DNA of 64,000 nt from Apoda limacodes (taxonomy: Eukaryota; Arthropoda; Insecta; Lepidoptera; Limacodidae), in NCBI GenBank assembly GCA_946406115.1, contig OX291561.1, forward strand, positions 2,224,273-2,288,272, in the 5' to 3' direction. Shown here piece after piece: positions 48,327 through 62,075 of this stretch (position 1 is the stretch's first letter; each line of letters opens with the position of its first letter). The translations under genes and the position numbers were made by a program. Under the pieces are notes generated by a model, which saw only the letters and a list, made by a program, of their open reading frames with translations, did not search any database and was not told the DNA's origin.

Positions 48327-48420
48327 GGGGACTGACTTTGTTTCGACAGGGTGGGTTCCTGAGTAGTCGCGGGCTGAGGTTGAGTGAGGCCAGTGGTCCT
48401 TAACTGAAGCTGTGTTCGTC
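48327..48420 (+). repeat. Module shared between Y and X
   Basis: GCAGGGGACTGACTTTGTTTCGACAGG..., then GGGTTCCTGAGTAGTCGCGG and GTGGTCCTTAACTGAAG, match in order the 297-bp modules at the end of X (26531-26690), with spacer losses. The minus counterpart is at about 34345-34440. This shows X and Y share ancestry. Confidence 0.75.
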
Positions 48421-48999
48421 ATAGTTATCTTTCATTATTTGATAAGAAAGCTCTTACTGGTGATCGTAGCTTATTGAGTACAGCGCTTTAAACCATAAAT
48501 TGAGTTAGACTAATGAATAAAATTTAAGCAACTAGGACCAGACTAAATCGAGTTGGATAAGTGATCGTCTGGGTACGGTACTATAGTGTGAGATTCACTA
48601 ATATCTAATGTAAGAACCTTGGAGTTGAGGTTGATTATAGGATGAGAGATGTCCATTAAGTATGATTCGTTAGAAATGAGTGGTGTCGAGAGACCGATTT
48701 GAACTTTAGTTGCTAAGGCTGGTTTTAATAGGGTGGATGTATGGTTATGTTTTAGAGTGAACTAAGTTGATGTTACGACGGAGGAATGGAAGGGAAACCG
48801 TCGATAATAAACGAGAGAGTAGAGGGAGGCTAGGAATAGATTGGTAAAAGCGCGTAGAACTGACAACTCAATTGTGAGGGTGAAGTGGATTAAGAAGTTT
48901 TCATTGTTGTATAAGGGGCTTTGTGTACTAGTCGTGATACCGCTCCCCAAGGAAATTACAGGATGTCTCGATTTCTCTTTTACTGGAGGCGGAGCTAGG
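48421..48999 (+). other. Y spacer
   Basis: Non-repetitive within the window apart from the other Y copies. The collinear counterpart in minus Y is at about 33570-34330. No gene was recognised. Confidence 0.5.
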
Positions 49000-49410
49000 A
49001 TTAATGTAAGGATAATATTAGGTTTATTAGGTTTAGGTAAACATGAGAATTATAAGGCTTAGGTTACGGATATGTTTAGGAGGTCTAGGTTAACATGAGG
49101 TTTATAGGGTTTAGGTTAACATAAGAGTTATTAGGGTTAGGTAAAAATGAGGATTTTTAGGCTTAGGTTACGGATATGTTTAGGAGGTTTAGGTTAACAT
49201 GAGGTTTATAGGGTTTGAGTTAACATTAGGTTTATTAGGTTTAGGTAAACATGAGTTTTATAGGGTTTAGGTTAACATAAGAGTTATTAGGTTTAGGTAG
49301 ACAGGAGAGTTATTAGGTTTAGGTTAAGGATGTTTTTAGGAGGTTTAGGTTAACATGAGGGTTTTAAATTTTGGTTAACGTAGGGATTTTTAGGTTAAGG
49401 TTAGCGTTAT
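49000..49410 (+). repeat. 26-bp telomere-like array, about 15 monomers
   Basis: Monomers such as GGTTTAGGTTAACATGAGG followed by TTTATAG repeat every 25-27 bp, each containing one or two TTAGG or TTTAGG words. The insect telomere repeat is TTAGG, and these look like a degenerate derivative or a coincidentally similar satellite. The array is present in all Y copies (33240-33570 inverted; 61502-61912). Confidence 0.8.
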
Positions 49411-50155
49411 GTTTGACTTAAGGTCAGACTAAGTCTCGAGTAATTTATATGTTATTATTGAACTAGGTTTGAGTTTCGAGTCGAGGTCTTAAAACTTATG
49501 GGTAGAGATCCAGTGGTTAATTAAGAAACAAGTCACAACTGATAAGTGTACATTTATGACTTGTTGGGGAGGATTGTAGTGGACCCAAGCCTTTGATAGA
49601 GAACTGTAGTAGACTGGACCCCACGACACGGTGTTGACATGCTAATTTAAGTTTTAAGAAAGCAGAAGGCTGGGATTTGTCAATAATAAATATAAATTAG
49701 ATTAATCACCTTCGTAATTCATACCAATCGAATACTCCTAATATATGGATAGAAACGAGATCAATGAAGTATGAAGTAAGTGAGTGGCCCGGATGTCCTC
49801 ACCGGTCTTCGATTATTATGTTTATACCTACGTCATAAGGCGTAAATAATTACTCGTTAAATACGACCGATTCGTAAAGTAGCAGATAACCGGGAGGTTA
49901 AAATATATGGAGAGTATCGATCGATTATTGTCAGTTAATTGATATAAACGTTGTAGGGTGCGAGAGGGATGGTAGAGTAGGCTCCGCGCCGCTTACGACG
50001 AGCCTTCATTGCTTAAACTAATCGAAGCCGTATAATCGAGCCACGGAAAAGCGGAGAAGCTAGTTCAACGGATAAAGAATTTAGTAGAATCGGTTTGCGC
50101 CTTCGATATAATTATTAGATTATTACTATAAAGTAACTGGCCACTAAATGCGGAG

Positions 50156-50435
50156 CACGTGTGTACACGTGGAAGTAAAATAAAGAAGAAATTAACTGGC
50201 GCCACAATTTCTAGACACGCTATGTGTTCAGGCCGCGTCTATAGTGGGGGAGGGGAGAACGGTTATAAGCGATAGGCGTCAGTTGCGGCACCCTTTTTCA
50301 TTGTCGACGTGCCGAGAGGCTGGCTGTGTTCGAGGTTCCTGAGGAAGTGGGAAGGACAGGACGCACAAAGATTTGAAGAAATTTAATACCGACGCCGTGC
50401 ACGTTTCGCCTACATCAAATATCAGTAAGTGTCTT
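50156..50435 (+). promoter_or_regulatory. E-boxes and promoter-like island, plus copy 2
   Basis: Same motifs as 18181-18460, unchanged in the core: CACGTG pair, TATAAG and GTAAGT. Confidence 0.4.
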
Positions 50436-50896
50436 TTGTGAGAACTGAGGCTAGCAATGTCAGCTCATTATTGATGGGTTTGTACTATGGGGCTTTGTGA
50501 GAGACTTTCTTAATACGATTGTGTAAGGACCGTGTAAGGGACCGTGTAAGATGCCACCTTGGTTAAAGTGAAGGGTTGGTTGGGGAAAATTGAAAGTGTT
50601 TGACTTTTTGGTTGAGATTTAGTCCGGGATTTTAGTTGTAAATTTGGGGTAGAGAAGAAAGAAACCTTTACTTATTGAAAATGCAGAGGTAATTTGTTGA
50701 CATTGTTGGCTATGTACTCTCTAAGGAAAAGAGATTGCCGATTTCTGTAGAAGATCTAGTGGAGTAAAAGGTTCCTGCCGGGATCGGTGTCTTTTAACGT
50801 GATGTTGTAAATTTTGTGATACCTTGTGGGGGGGGAAAACCCCGTAATTAAGCCCTGATCTGATTAGATAGGAATTCGGTTAAGCTTAGGGTTAAG

Positions 50897-51520
50897 GCTA
50901 GGGTAAATCTTGTGTATTCCTTGCTGTTCATATATATGTCTAAGTAGTGATCCCTGTGTATTCCTTGTAGTGCGTGTATGTGTATGAGTTTGGATATCCT
51001 CACTGGATAAAACCCTACGCGAGTCCCTGGGCCGCGGTTACTCGCACTGATCTGAGTCGGAGGTGAAGGGACCCCCCAAAGGACTTGCTAGGGTAATCCT
51101 TGTGTGGCCCTTGCCGTGCATATATATGTATAAGTAGTAATCCCTGTGTATTCCCTGTAGTGCGTGTATGTGTATGAGTTTGGATATCCTCACTGGATAA
51201 AACCCTACGCGAGCCCCTGGGCCGCGGTTACTCGCACTGATCTGAGTCGGAGGTGAAGGGACCCCCCAAAGGACTTGCTAGGGTAATCCTTGTGTGGCCC
51301 TTGCCGTGCATATATATGTATAAGTAGTAATCCCTGTGTATTCCCTGTAGTGCGTGTATGTGTATGAGTTTGGATATCCTCACTGGATAAAACCCTACGC
51401 GAGCCCCTGGGCCGCGGTTACTCGCACTGATCTGAGTCGGAGGTGAAGGGACCCCCCAAAGGACTTGCTAGGGTAATCCTTGTGAGGCCCTTGCTGTGCA
51501 TATATATGTTGAGTAGGTGA
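50897..51520 (+). repeat. 190-bp array, plus copy 2
   Basis: Three monomers plus a partial; the same copy number as 18922-19545. Confidence 0.95.
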
Positions 51521-54500
51521 TCCTTGTGTGAACCTTGTCTTGAATTCCTATTAAAGGAAACCCTACACGATTTAGTAGGTGCTCATTAAAGTTGTACGAG
51601 TTTGTTGCATGCAATTCACTATTATGTTAATGATATCTCTTTATTCACTATTTATTATCATAACAATTTTAAATTACAATATCGTGCTGCTTTGCGGTAT
51701 GGTGGCCCCAAAGCAAGCAGACCCTTGGTAGATAGAGGTAGGGGAGGACGGGGCAGTCACAGTAGGGGTTCTTCAAGCGGGGTCTGGCTTGTTATAAGAT
51801 GAGGGGAGATCGGGGCTTGATGTTAGAGACATGCTTGATTAACTGCAGGCTTCGGGAATCTAAGGGTGTGAGGGGCTGACGAAACCTAGATCTAGGTTGG
51901 CTCCAGTTCCACCCTTCACCGGCGTCGAGTAAGGAAGCTGAACTGTTAGATTCCGTTTAGGTAATGGGCGGCTAAAATTTAATGTGGGATTTTTAACCCA
52001 ATCTCCTTAAGGAATTCGTATATAAATAAAACCTCCACTCCACCCATTACTGCGACGGATAGATTTGGAAAGCTAAGTATTATTGTGTTCATATTTAAAT
52101 ATTTGTTTCCTGTGTAAAAATAAACGTAAACCTCATATGTTTTTCAGGGCCGCGACATTAATCTAGCGAGTCTAATTTTTTATTAGACTATCTAGGCTTT
52201 ATTTTATTGCTTTATACTGTTTAATTTATGTTTTGACTGAGCCATTTAAGATAAATATGACAGAACTTCAACCTTGACCAAACTTTATTAACAGGCTATG
52301 AGGTGACATTAGTGGGTCAGGATTTGTTCTATTCTTCACCATGAATCACCCCGTTGAAGACGTATTAGTATAATCATACACAATTCTCTACTAACTGATG
52401 AGGCTCTGAATTGTTGTATGGAAAGCCGAAACGTTAAGTTCTAAACACTCAGAAAGGGGCTAACCCTTACTTGATCTGGCTAATGTGCCAGGTCCTGAGT
52501 GTGAATATGTCCTCCTTACAATCCACCTTAAACATACTTATTGTGTGTCAAACTAGGTGTTCTGTCGCCTTAATTACTCTGATGAACAATTTACCACTTA
52601 ACCATGTGCGTAATTGCACACCTATTTTATTATTTCTTGTGAACTTAGCTTGCACGGCATATGTTTCGGGCGAACATAGCTTCTCCGGACTAGCGGCTAC
52701 TTAAACTTAAGGAGCCTCGGGTTCGAATCGACCGATCGTAGGTTATATTCAAATAATAACGAAATGGTCCCCTTAGTTCCGTAGTTAGTCATAGTAGTAA
52801 GGATAAATACATGGCCGCCTGGTTGTTTGCCACCTCCGCGGCGTTATAAATGTAGGAGTTGGTGGTGAGCACCACTTATCTATCCTAAAGAACAGTTTAG
52901 GGTTCGGGGTACGAAAGACCAATGTTTATTCGTTAACTCAATTACTAAGCGACAGGAAGGCGAAGTCACAAGATAAGCTAGTCCGATAAAACCTATCTAC
53001 GAGTCTGTCAGAAGTTGGTCGTTATATACTTTCCTTGGCAAAGGTCCCAAGGCGTTAGTCAGATAATAGGTACGATACGTTTGGCAACCGCTTTAGGTCG
53101 GACGGTATCCGAGGGCTTTAAAGTTGTTCAAAATCGAGTTATACATAGTTAAATTTCAATATTCATTCCAGCAATAAGGTAGGAACAGTCTAGTGTATAA
53201 GTTCGGCGAACTTAGGCTTCGTTTCGATTTTACAGTATTGATTTTTATAAACTTTTATATCCGGGGGTAGATAATCTCCATAGTTCGTAAACATAAACCC
53301 AATTTTAGTTCTAATAGCGAAATTCATATTGACAGGGTCGCGAGATACTAAAACAAAACCGAACCAACATAAATTAGTCGGAGGATGGACGAGTAACACG
53401 TTTAGACTATGTATCTGCGCAGAAGACAAAAATGTGAACTCTGCGCACTCACGTGACCACGAGACGCCAGCTGGGCACTTCGATGCACAGGCAAATGTAT
53501 GAAAAGTCTGACCATCTGGACATTAATCGGCCGAAGGGATAATTCAGTGGCGGGCCCAACAATTCTGAATAGAACAACTCATGAACCCTTAAGGAGTGGT
53601 TGTATATGTGAATTTTCCTGGACGATTCCCAGTTAGGGTTACCCGTAGAAAACCTGGAAACTAGGATTAGTAAATTTAGATAGACTCTCATACTAAATTT
53701 GGTTGTGAATAGCGCCTCCTATAAGCTCTTCTCAACATCCCCAAGATTATTAGTAGACAGCTAGCTAAGATATCGATCGACCGAGTAATTCTACGATTGT
53801 TACACAGATGGCGTGAGCCACAGTGGTAAAATAATAATCATGAATGTATGAGGATTTCCGGCTACGGTTAGGACCATGTTATAACTTTATTTAAAGGGTA
53901 GGCTGTAGATGTATTTCAGGGTTACATTTACTTCTAATCTGTTAGTTCGTCTTTACGGTGATTCTCCTTATATTATTATAATATTATGAGCCAGCTAAGG
54001 GAAGCTAGTAAGGATAGTGGTAGGCTTTTTATATACTTAGGTTGTCTATTCGCCTTTGGGGTGGCTTCTTGAATACCATTGCGATTTTATAATTTCGCTT
54101 AGGGGGTTGTTAACGGGTTGTCAACGGATTATTTATGCATTTACTAAACCTGTCGGTCTGTCCGTGGGTGCACTTTTGAGTGTTACTACGACGGGTTTGT
54201 AATTTACTTAAGGGGTAGCCAGCGAGTATATTCGTGTGTTATATATATATATTTTCCATCTGTTAGTTCATCCGTACGGTGACCTTTCATATTACATTAC
54301 AGTTTTATAACTTCACTTAAGGGGTCGATAGCGAGTCTGCTAATAATTTAACTATGTACTTAGTAGGTCCACTTGTCTCCTTAATGCTCTATATATATTG
54401 TTATAAGTTCATACCTTCACTTAAGGGCAAGCTAGAGAACTGGTGATAGGTTAGCCATGTAGGTTATAGGTTAGTTAATAGTGAATCTGCTAATAGTTTA

Positions 54501-57500
54501 AATAAATTATATAAATAGGTACTAAATAGGTCTGTCTGTCTCTTTAATTATTTTGATATATTGTTATAAGTGCATAACTTTAGTTAAGGGGAAGTCAGGG
54601 AGTATATTAGTGGTTAGTACTTTTATATGTCTAAGGGTTCTCCTCTTAAGGCGATTTCCCTACATTACTATAAGGTTACCACTTTAATTAAAGGGGAGGC
54701 TAGGGAGGTTGTTGGTAGATTATTTACACTTTAAAGGTTCTTCCTAAGGTGAGCTTTCTAGATTACTATGAGGTTACAATTTTGCTTAAGGGAAAGTTAA
54801 CGAGTTTATTGATGGACTATTTACCGTTTAAGAGTTCTTCCTTAAGGCGATTCTCATACATTACTATAAGATTACGACTTCACTTAAGGGGTATGTGGTC
54901 TTAGGGTTTCATCATTATAGTGAGATTTCATATACTATCATAACGTTATAACTTTGAGGCCTATCGTGTTCGAGGGGTAACCGTGTTATTACGAGACATG
55001 TTCGGAGTTGTAAGGAGGTAGCTAGGCTCATGAATAGGGTGACTTAGCCTTAGTTACTCCGACTATGTTAGAATAATAAACCGCATACGTTTTAATCAGG
55101 AACTCGGATTCAGTAATTTAAATTCGGGTCTAATGCTAATTAGGACTTAGTGGCTCCGTGGTTAAGGATTACTAATAGGCCATTGGCTTTAATGTAGGTA
55201 GAACGTAAGATTAGGGTTTTGATTTTGTTCTTTCACACCTGGGACTGATTGAATCCATACCTCTTAGGATCTTGGGTTATTATCGGTCACAACGAGGGGT
55301 CCAAATAGACGATTACGCCACTAGACGATCACAGCCAAATAAAATATTAGCTTTCTTTAATAATAACATTAACGGTTACAAAATATCATTAACATTTTAT
55401 AATAATAAAGGCAACAATAATATGTTAGGATTACGTACGTCATCACCTAATCAAATTGGCGAGTATGTCGGTATACTCCACTTCAGATATAAAACAATTT
55501 TATTTTATGTAGGGGGGGGGTTTCTACATTATGTGTTGCCGTTACCAGGATAGGATATAGAACTAAAATAGGCTGTAAAAGCCTACATTTTGTTGTCGTA
55601 CAACGGATGAGAGGTCATTAAAATGGATTTGAGTTGGTGACTGGTGTGACAGAATAGAACCAATAAGCAAGATATAAATCTTGTTTAAAAGGCATTTTGT
55701 AGTTGTTTGTTACTTAAGCTTAGTTATAGACCCATACTTTAATATAGCATATAAGGGAATTGTAGGCCAAGTTTACAATAACACCACGTTAAATTAGTGT
55801 AAAAGAATGTTTTTTATTTAGTTAGGTTGTACAGTACATCTATCTAGGTACTAGTATAGTAAGATATATTCTGTGACTTAGGCTTAGATATAGGAAGGCA
55901 TTACTCGTAATATGTAGACATAAAATTACAGCTAATACGCAAAATTACAATTACATTTATAGAATGGTAGGCAGGAGTATGTGTATGATCTAATAACATT
56001 GTTTACGAGTACATACTCGTACATATCAATCATCCGAAACCTAAGGAACGGTATTCGTAAGATAAATCTTACTAGTCTCGTTCAATTTGGACTTCTATGT
56101 GTTAGTACCTATATGCATATTGTCTTAACATAGGTTTAGGAAAATGTTTAAAAACTAGATTCGAATAAATTTATTAATGGATAGCACTATTCAATTATTA
56201 TGGACCTTAGTTTAATGTTGTGAGTACGGTTTGAATGAGATTGTAAGTGGTGGTATGAACGTATATGTGTGCGTAAGTAAATATGGATAAGGGTATAAAA
56301 ACTTTGTGATGGTCAACTGATAGAGTGGAGGAGTTAGCCGTACTATTTATAAAAAAGGGGAAAACCCTTAGTGATTTTAGTGGCCTGTCGCGAGGGGTAT
56401 TATTGTATAGACGTAGGTTAGATATCGGTATATTTGGCGTGGCCTTAAAGAATTTTTCATATGCGTAGAATTATTTGCCAGAAGGGCGACACTGTGGAAT
56501 AAAAATCTAATATGCTCGGGGAGGGAAAGGACATAATAAAATAACGAGCATTTAAGAGGGCCCCAACACGCATATACCTTTGTTTTATGGGTGTGAAGCG
56601 GGAGTTGATATTGTTGGTTTCAAATAGAGCTCATTTTCCAGTGGCGTAAATATACTATACATAGACATACCACTTAGCGTAAAAGGGGGGGGGGAATTAT
56701 TTAATTACAGTTACATCGCATGCGATATAAAATTTAAATTACAGCAATTTTCTAGCTTTGAAGTTACTTAACACGTCATGAAATAAAATGTGTTCTCGCT
56801 ACTTGTTGATAGTGAGTTACGAATTGAAAATAGAAGGACGAGAACTTCGGTCGTAATTTTCTTAAAAAAAAAAAAAAAAAATGTTTTGGACAGAAACCGT
56901 AAACCAAATACAGTAATCTGCTAGTCAAAGAATGTAGAAGGCCACGTTATTTTCCGGTTTGGAACTTACCATAGGACAGTGGGGTCGATTTTAAAACTGA
57001 GTAGAAAACTGAAGCTCAAGGTAGAGTGCCGCCTTAAAGGATCACCTTATTATTGATGATTTAGAGTGGGTTCATTTATGTTTAGGGAATGCATTGAGAG
57101 TCGGGATAGCGAGCATTTGGAATGCTAATGCCGAAGTGAGGTCATAAAGTCACTAAGATATTAGCTGAAAGAGGCCTCATCCATCTCAGTTTTTATTTTA
57201 TACTAGGTAGCGCCGACTTAGTAAGTTGGGACCATCCCCATGAGCCATTTAGACATAACTGTGTATATGTATAATTATCGGTTTATAGGTTTTAGTTAGA
57301 AGGTTACTCCAAAGTACGAACGTCTAATAACTGTTTCACTTGGCGGTAACGTCTGTTAAGCCCTTAGACTCGGTGAACTTCTTCCAACGAGAAGATTCAT
57401 GACTGGTAGAAGGTAATCTTAACAAAGTAAACAGTAGATGTTAAAACGACTATATGTACTTTGTGAGTTGTTAGTTTAGTAATATACTTTTGTAAAAGGA

Positions 57501-59279
57501 AAATTTATAACAAATAATATAAATTGGGGAAGAAAGGATGTCCGCTCGAGCGGGGATTTGAACTCGGGGTTTCTCGGGGTCTTGGGGCGATCGTGAGGTG
57601 TTTGGCCGACGGAACTGTCTGAGTCGATTCTGTGCGGTCGAATGTAAACGTGGTTAGACCATCTTTTATAGATTTGTTGTTACCGTTCACGGGTTATTAG
57701 ATTCAAATTTTAGGGTACTTTTGGCTCATGTTTTTGTTTGCCAAATTATATTACATTTTGATTGTCGATGAATATGTTATTACTAGGCCGACCGGAAGTG
57801 TCAAACGCTATTAACCTATTGTGGTACCATTTATGAAAGTGATAGATTAACAGTGTGGAGATACTCAGGTGTAAACGAGAAGTGCACTTACATTGTATAT
57901 AAATATATACATCTCTGGTTGGGAAGTTTAAAGTACTAAAAGGTAAGATAGGATAATGGCAGGTATTAGGTGATGTTCAGGTCGGCTATGCCTGGTAGCG
58001 TGTTCCTTTTGAAGTAAATAGGTTATTGTTAATAGGTATTATCTGTTCAAAGGATTCTGTCGAGTAGGCAATAGGTAGCAATTGAGAAATGAGGTTGATG
58101 TCTGAGATTAAAACCATTGGCGTAGGTCAGGGACCGGTTTTGTTAGTGTAGTCATGTTAAGGGCAGTTAGAAATAAAATGTACATTACGAGAGGGGAGGG
58201 TGCCACAGGATAAATGGTTGCGTTGTTAGGGGAGGGGTCTACATGATTTATTAAACTGCGATAACGTTTATTCAGAATCAGGATTCGCATGAAAATATAT
58301 ATATAAATTAGGGTTAGAGTAAGATGGGAAGTGAGCTAGACCGTGGATAGATACTATGTAGATTTGATACTAAGGCGAAATTATTAAACCCAGCCGAGTA
58401 GGACAAGGTTATTATTTAATTTGGAACGAGGAACAAATTAAATGGAATTAGATTTTTATACATGGTTAGTGTAACCCCTGAGATTTTTGCCGTGTGAGTT
58501 GCAGGGGGTCGTAATGTTTCGGCAGGTACGATCCCTGAGTGACCGCGGGCGGTGCATGTCTATATGTGTGTATACATAGCAGTATGCATACATGTGTATA
58601 TGTGTCGAAGTTGAGGTCGGGCCCTGCCTTAATGGTGGGAGAGTCAGGTCCTTAACTGAAAGAGCGAAAAGGGTTATGCTGGGGATGTGTTTAAATCGTC
58701 GCGAGTAAAGATTGTAAGTTGTTAGGGCCTGAATTGAAATGATTTTGGATTTTTATACATGGTTTGTGTAACCCCTGAGATTTTTGCCGTGTGAGTTGCA
58801 GGGGGTCGTAATGTTTCGGCAGGTACGATCCCTGAGTGACCGCGGGCGGTGCATGTCTATATGTGTGTATACATAGCAGTATGCATACATGTGTATATGT
58901 GTCGAAGTTGAGGTCGGGCCCTGCCTTAATGGTGGGAGAGTCAGGTCCTTAACTGAAGAACCAAAAGGTGTTATGCTGGAGATGTGTTTAAGTCGTCGGA
59001 AAAAAAAAAAAAATTTTAAAAGGAAAATAATAAAAAAAAAAATGGTGAGTCGTTAGATTAGACAAATTTGCCTTGTGGGATTCAGGGGGGGTGTTAATGT
59101 TTCGGCCACTGCTGTTTTTGATGGGCCGCTTTCGGTGTATGTTTGTATATGTGTTTGGAGGTATGCGTACATATGTATATGTCGATAATGGAAGTCAGGC
59201 TTAACGTGAATGGTGGGTGAGTAGTTAAGGGGAGGAGGGGGATATGCGGAGTATGGGTTTAGACCGCTCTAACATCAAC

Positions 59280-62075
59280 ATTAGTATACAAGGTTCGAAA
59301 TCTTCCAACCGGTTCTGATCGTTACTGATAACAATTTTTATGTTAGCTTCTGAATGTCATCAAATGGAAAACTCAATTGGTTGTATCCAAACGTCGTCGT
59401 CATACTCAGATTACTATATCTATCATAATATAATTTTATTCAGATTAGGCTACAAGAATTGAGCACTTATGAATGTCACTACGCCATCGGTTCGTAAGTC
59501 TACAGGGCGGGAGACCTTGTACTGAGAAGAACCGGCAAGAAACTCAGCAAGGGCATTTCTTTTCTCCCTTTCTTTTACAGCGTCCAATTAAAATATTGGA
59601 AAATGCCCTCCCTATCATAAAAGGACACTTTCCATTACAAACATAAAAACACATGAAATATAAAGCACAAGCAAAACATAAAAAAAGTATCTAATATAAA
59701 CAAGACAGTTTATGTATTTATCACTAAGAAATAATCACTAAGAAATAATCATAATAATCATTACCTACTAATTACCTAATTACCTACGGCCTATAAGGAC
59801 AAACTCAACTGTTTGTTCCGGATTATCATCAAATGGACAAACTTAACTGTTTGCTTTCGAATATCGTGAAATGAACAAACTCAACTGTTTGCGTCCAAAA
59901 ATCATCGCCATATTGGAACTACTATATCTATCATAATAAGCCTAGGTTGAGTGAGGCCCTTGGTCCTTAATCGAAGCATATACATTATAATGAGCCTAGA
60001 TTGAGTGAGGCCCTTGGTCCTTAACCGAAGCTTATCCGTCATAGCTATCTACCACTAATAGAGGACAAACTCAACTGTGTGTTCCGGATTATTATCAAAT
60101 GGACAAACTTAACTGTTTGCTTCCGAATATCGAGAAATGAACAAACTCAACTGTTTGCGTCCAAACATCATCGCCACCTTTTAGCTACTATATCTATCAT
60201 AATTACCTACAGCTAATAGAGGACAAACTCAACTGTTTGTTCCTGAATATCATCAAAAGGGACAAACTCAATTGGTTGCTTCCGAACGTCATCAAATGAA
60301 CAAACCCAATTTTTGGCGTCCAAACATCATCGCCATATTCAAACTACTATATCTATCACAATTACCTACGGCTAAAAAAGGGGCAAACTCAACTGTTGCG
60401 TCTAAACATCATCGCCATGTTCTAACTACTATATCTATCATAATTATCTACAGTTAATAATGGGCCAAACTCAACTGTTTGCGTCCGAATATCGTCAAAT
60501 GGACAAACTCAACTGTTTGCGTCCAAACATCATCGTCATATTGGAACTACTATATCTATCATAATGAGCCTAGGTTGAGTGAGGCCTTTGGTCCTTAATC
60601 GAAGCATAAATATCATAATGAGCCTAGATTGAGTGAGGCCCTTGGTCCTTAACCGAAGCATATCCGTCATAATTATCTACAGCTAATAGAGGACAAACTC
60701 AACTGTTTGTTCCGGATTACCATCAAATGGACAAACTCAACTGCTTGCTTCCAATCATTACTGTCTTTGAGCTACTAGTTTCTTCATAACTATCTATTAT
60801 ATCGGTTGTTTCCTAACGTGGAGCTGCAGGGGACTGACTTTGTTTCGACAGGGTGGGTTCCTGAGTAGTCGCGGGCTGAGGTTGAGTGAGGCCAGTGGTC
60901 CTTAACTGAAGCTGTGTTCGTCATAGTTATCTTTCATTATTTGATAAGAAAGCTCTTACTGGTGATCGTAGCTTATTGAGTACAGCGCTTTAAACCATAA
61001 ATTGAGTTAGACTAATGAATAAAATTTAAGCAACTAGGACCAGACTAAATCGAGTTGGATAAGTGATCGTCTGGGTACGGTACTATAGTGTGAGATTCAC
61101 TAATATCTAATGTAAGAACCTTGGAGTTGAGGTTGATTATAGGATGAGAGATGTCCATTAAGTATGATTCGTTAGAAATGAGTGGTGTCGAGAGACCGAT
61201 TTGAACTTTAGTTGCTAAGGCTGGTTTTAATAGGGTGGATGTATGGTTATGTTTTAGAGTGAACTAAGTTGATGTTACGACGGAGGAATGGAAGGGAAAC
61301 CGTCGATAATAAACGAGAGAGTAGAGGGAGGCTAGGAATAGATTGGTAAAAGCGCGTAGAACTGACAACTCAATTGTGAGGGTGAAGTGGATTAAGAAGT
61401 TTTCATTGTTGTATAAGGGGCTTTGTGTACTAGTCGTGATACCGCTCCCCAAGGAAATTACAGGATGTCTCGATTTCTCTTTTACTGGAGGCGGAGCTAG
61501 GATTAATGTAAGGATAATATTAGGTTTATTAGGTTTAGGTAAACATGAGAATTATAAGGCTTAGGTTACGGATATGTTTAGGAGGTCTAGGTTAACATGA
61601 GGTTTATAGGGTTTAGGTTAACATAAGAGTTATTAGGGTTAGGTAAAAATGAGGATTTTTAGGCTTAGGTTACGGATATGTTTAGGAGGTTTAGGTTAAC
61701 ATGAGGTTTATAGGGTTTGAGTTAACATTAGGTTTATTAGGTTTAGGTAAACATGAGTTTTATAGGGTTTAGGTTAACATAAGAGTTATTAGGTTTAGGT
61801 AGACAGGAGAGTTATTAGGTTTAGGTTAAGGATGTTTTTAGGAGGTTTAGGTTAACATGAGGGTTTTAAATTTTGGTTAACGTAGGGATTTTTAGGTTAA
61901 GGTTAGCGTTATGTTTGACTTAAGGTCAGACTAAGTCTCGAGTAATTTATATGTTATTATTGAACTAGGTTTGAGTTTCGAGTCGAGGTCTTAAAACTTA
62001 TGGGTAGAGATCCAGTGGTTAATTAAGAAACAAGTCACAACTGATAAGTGTACATTTATGACTTGTTGGGGAGGA
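59280..62075 (+). repeat. Module Y, plus copy 2 with 122-bp deletion
   Basis: Same as 46656-49573 but missing the bases equivalent to about 47654-47775. The deletion endpoints share GTTTGCTTCCGAA/GTTGCTCCCGAA words of neighbouring 38-bp monomers, as expected from repeat slippage or unequal pairing. It contains the transposon insertion at 59429-59789 and the telomere-like array at 61502-61912. Confidence 0.95.

Larger units (their letters stand above)
46656..49573 (+). repeat. Module Y, plus copy 1
   Basis: Joins minus X on the left and plus X on the right. It repeats at 59280-62075 (shift 12,624, then 12,502 after a 122-bp deletion in the second copy). In order it holds a short leader, a transposon insertion, 38-bp composite repeats, one copy of the module shared with X, and a telomere-like array. 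The 73-codon frame at 48841-49062 shows no domain. Confidence 0.95.
49574..59280 (+). repeat. Module X, plus copy 2 (complete)
   Basis: Nearly identical to 17599-27314. Counterparts: E-boxes 50156-50171, promoter-like island 50200-50435, 190-bp array 50897-51520, 104-bp array 53865-54905, invariant block 55272-55385, 10-G run near 56686, B-box-like segment 57535-57639, 297-bp modules 58451-59259. It passes directly into Y at 59280, showing the normal X-Y junction that copy 1 lacks. Confidence 0.95.

Noticed and set aside
49000..49410. Genuine telomere
   Set aside because: There are no uninterrupted TTAGG runs, the array is internal to each unit and monomers are 26 bp.
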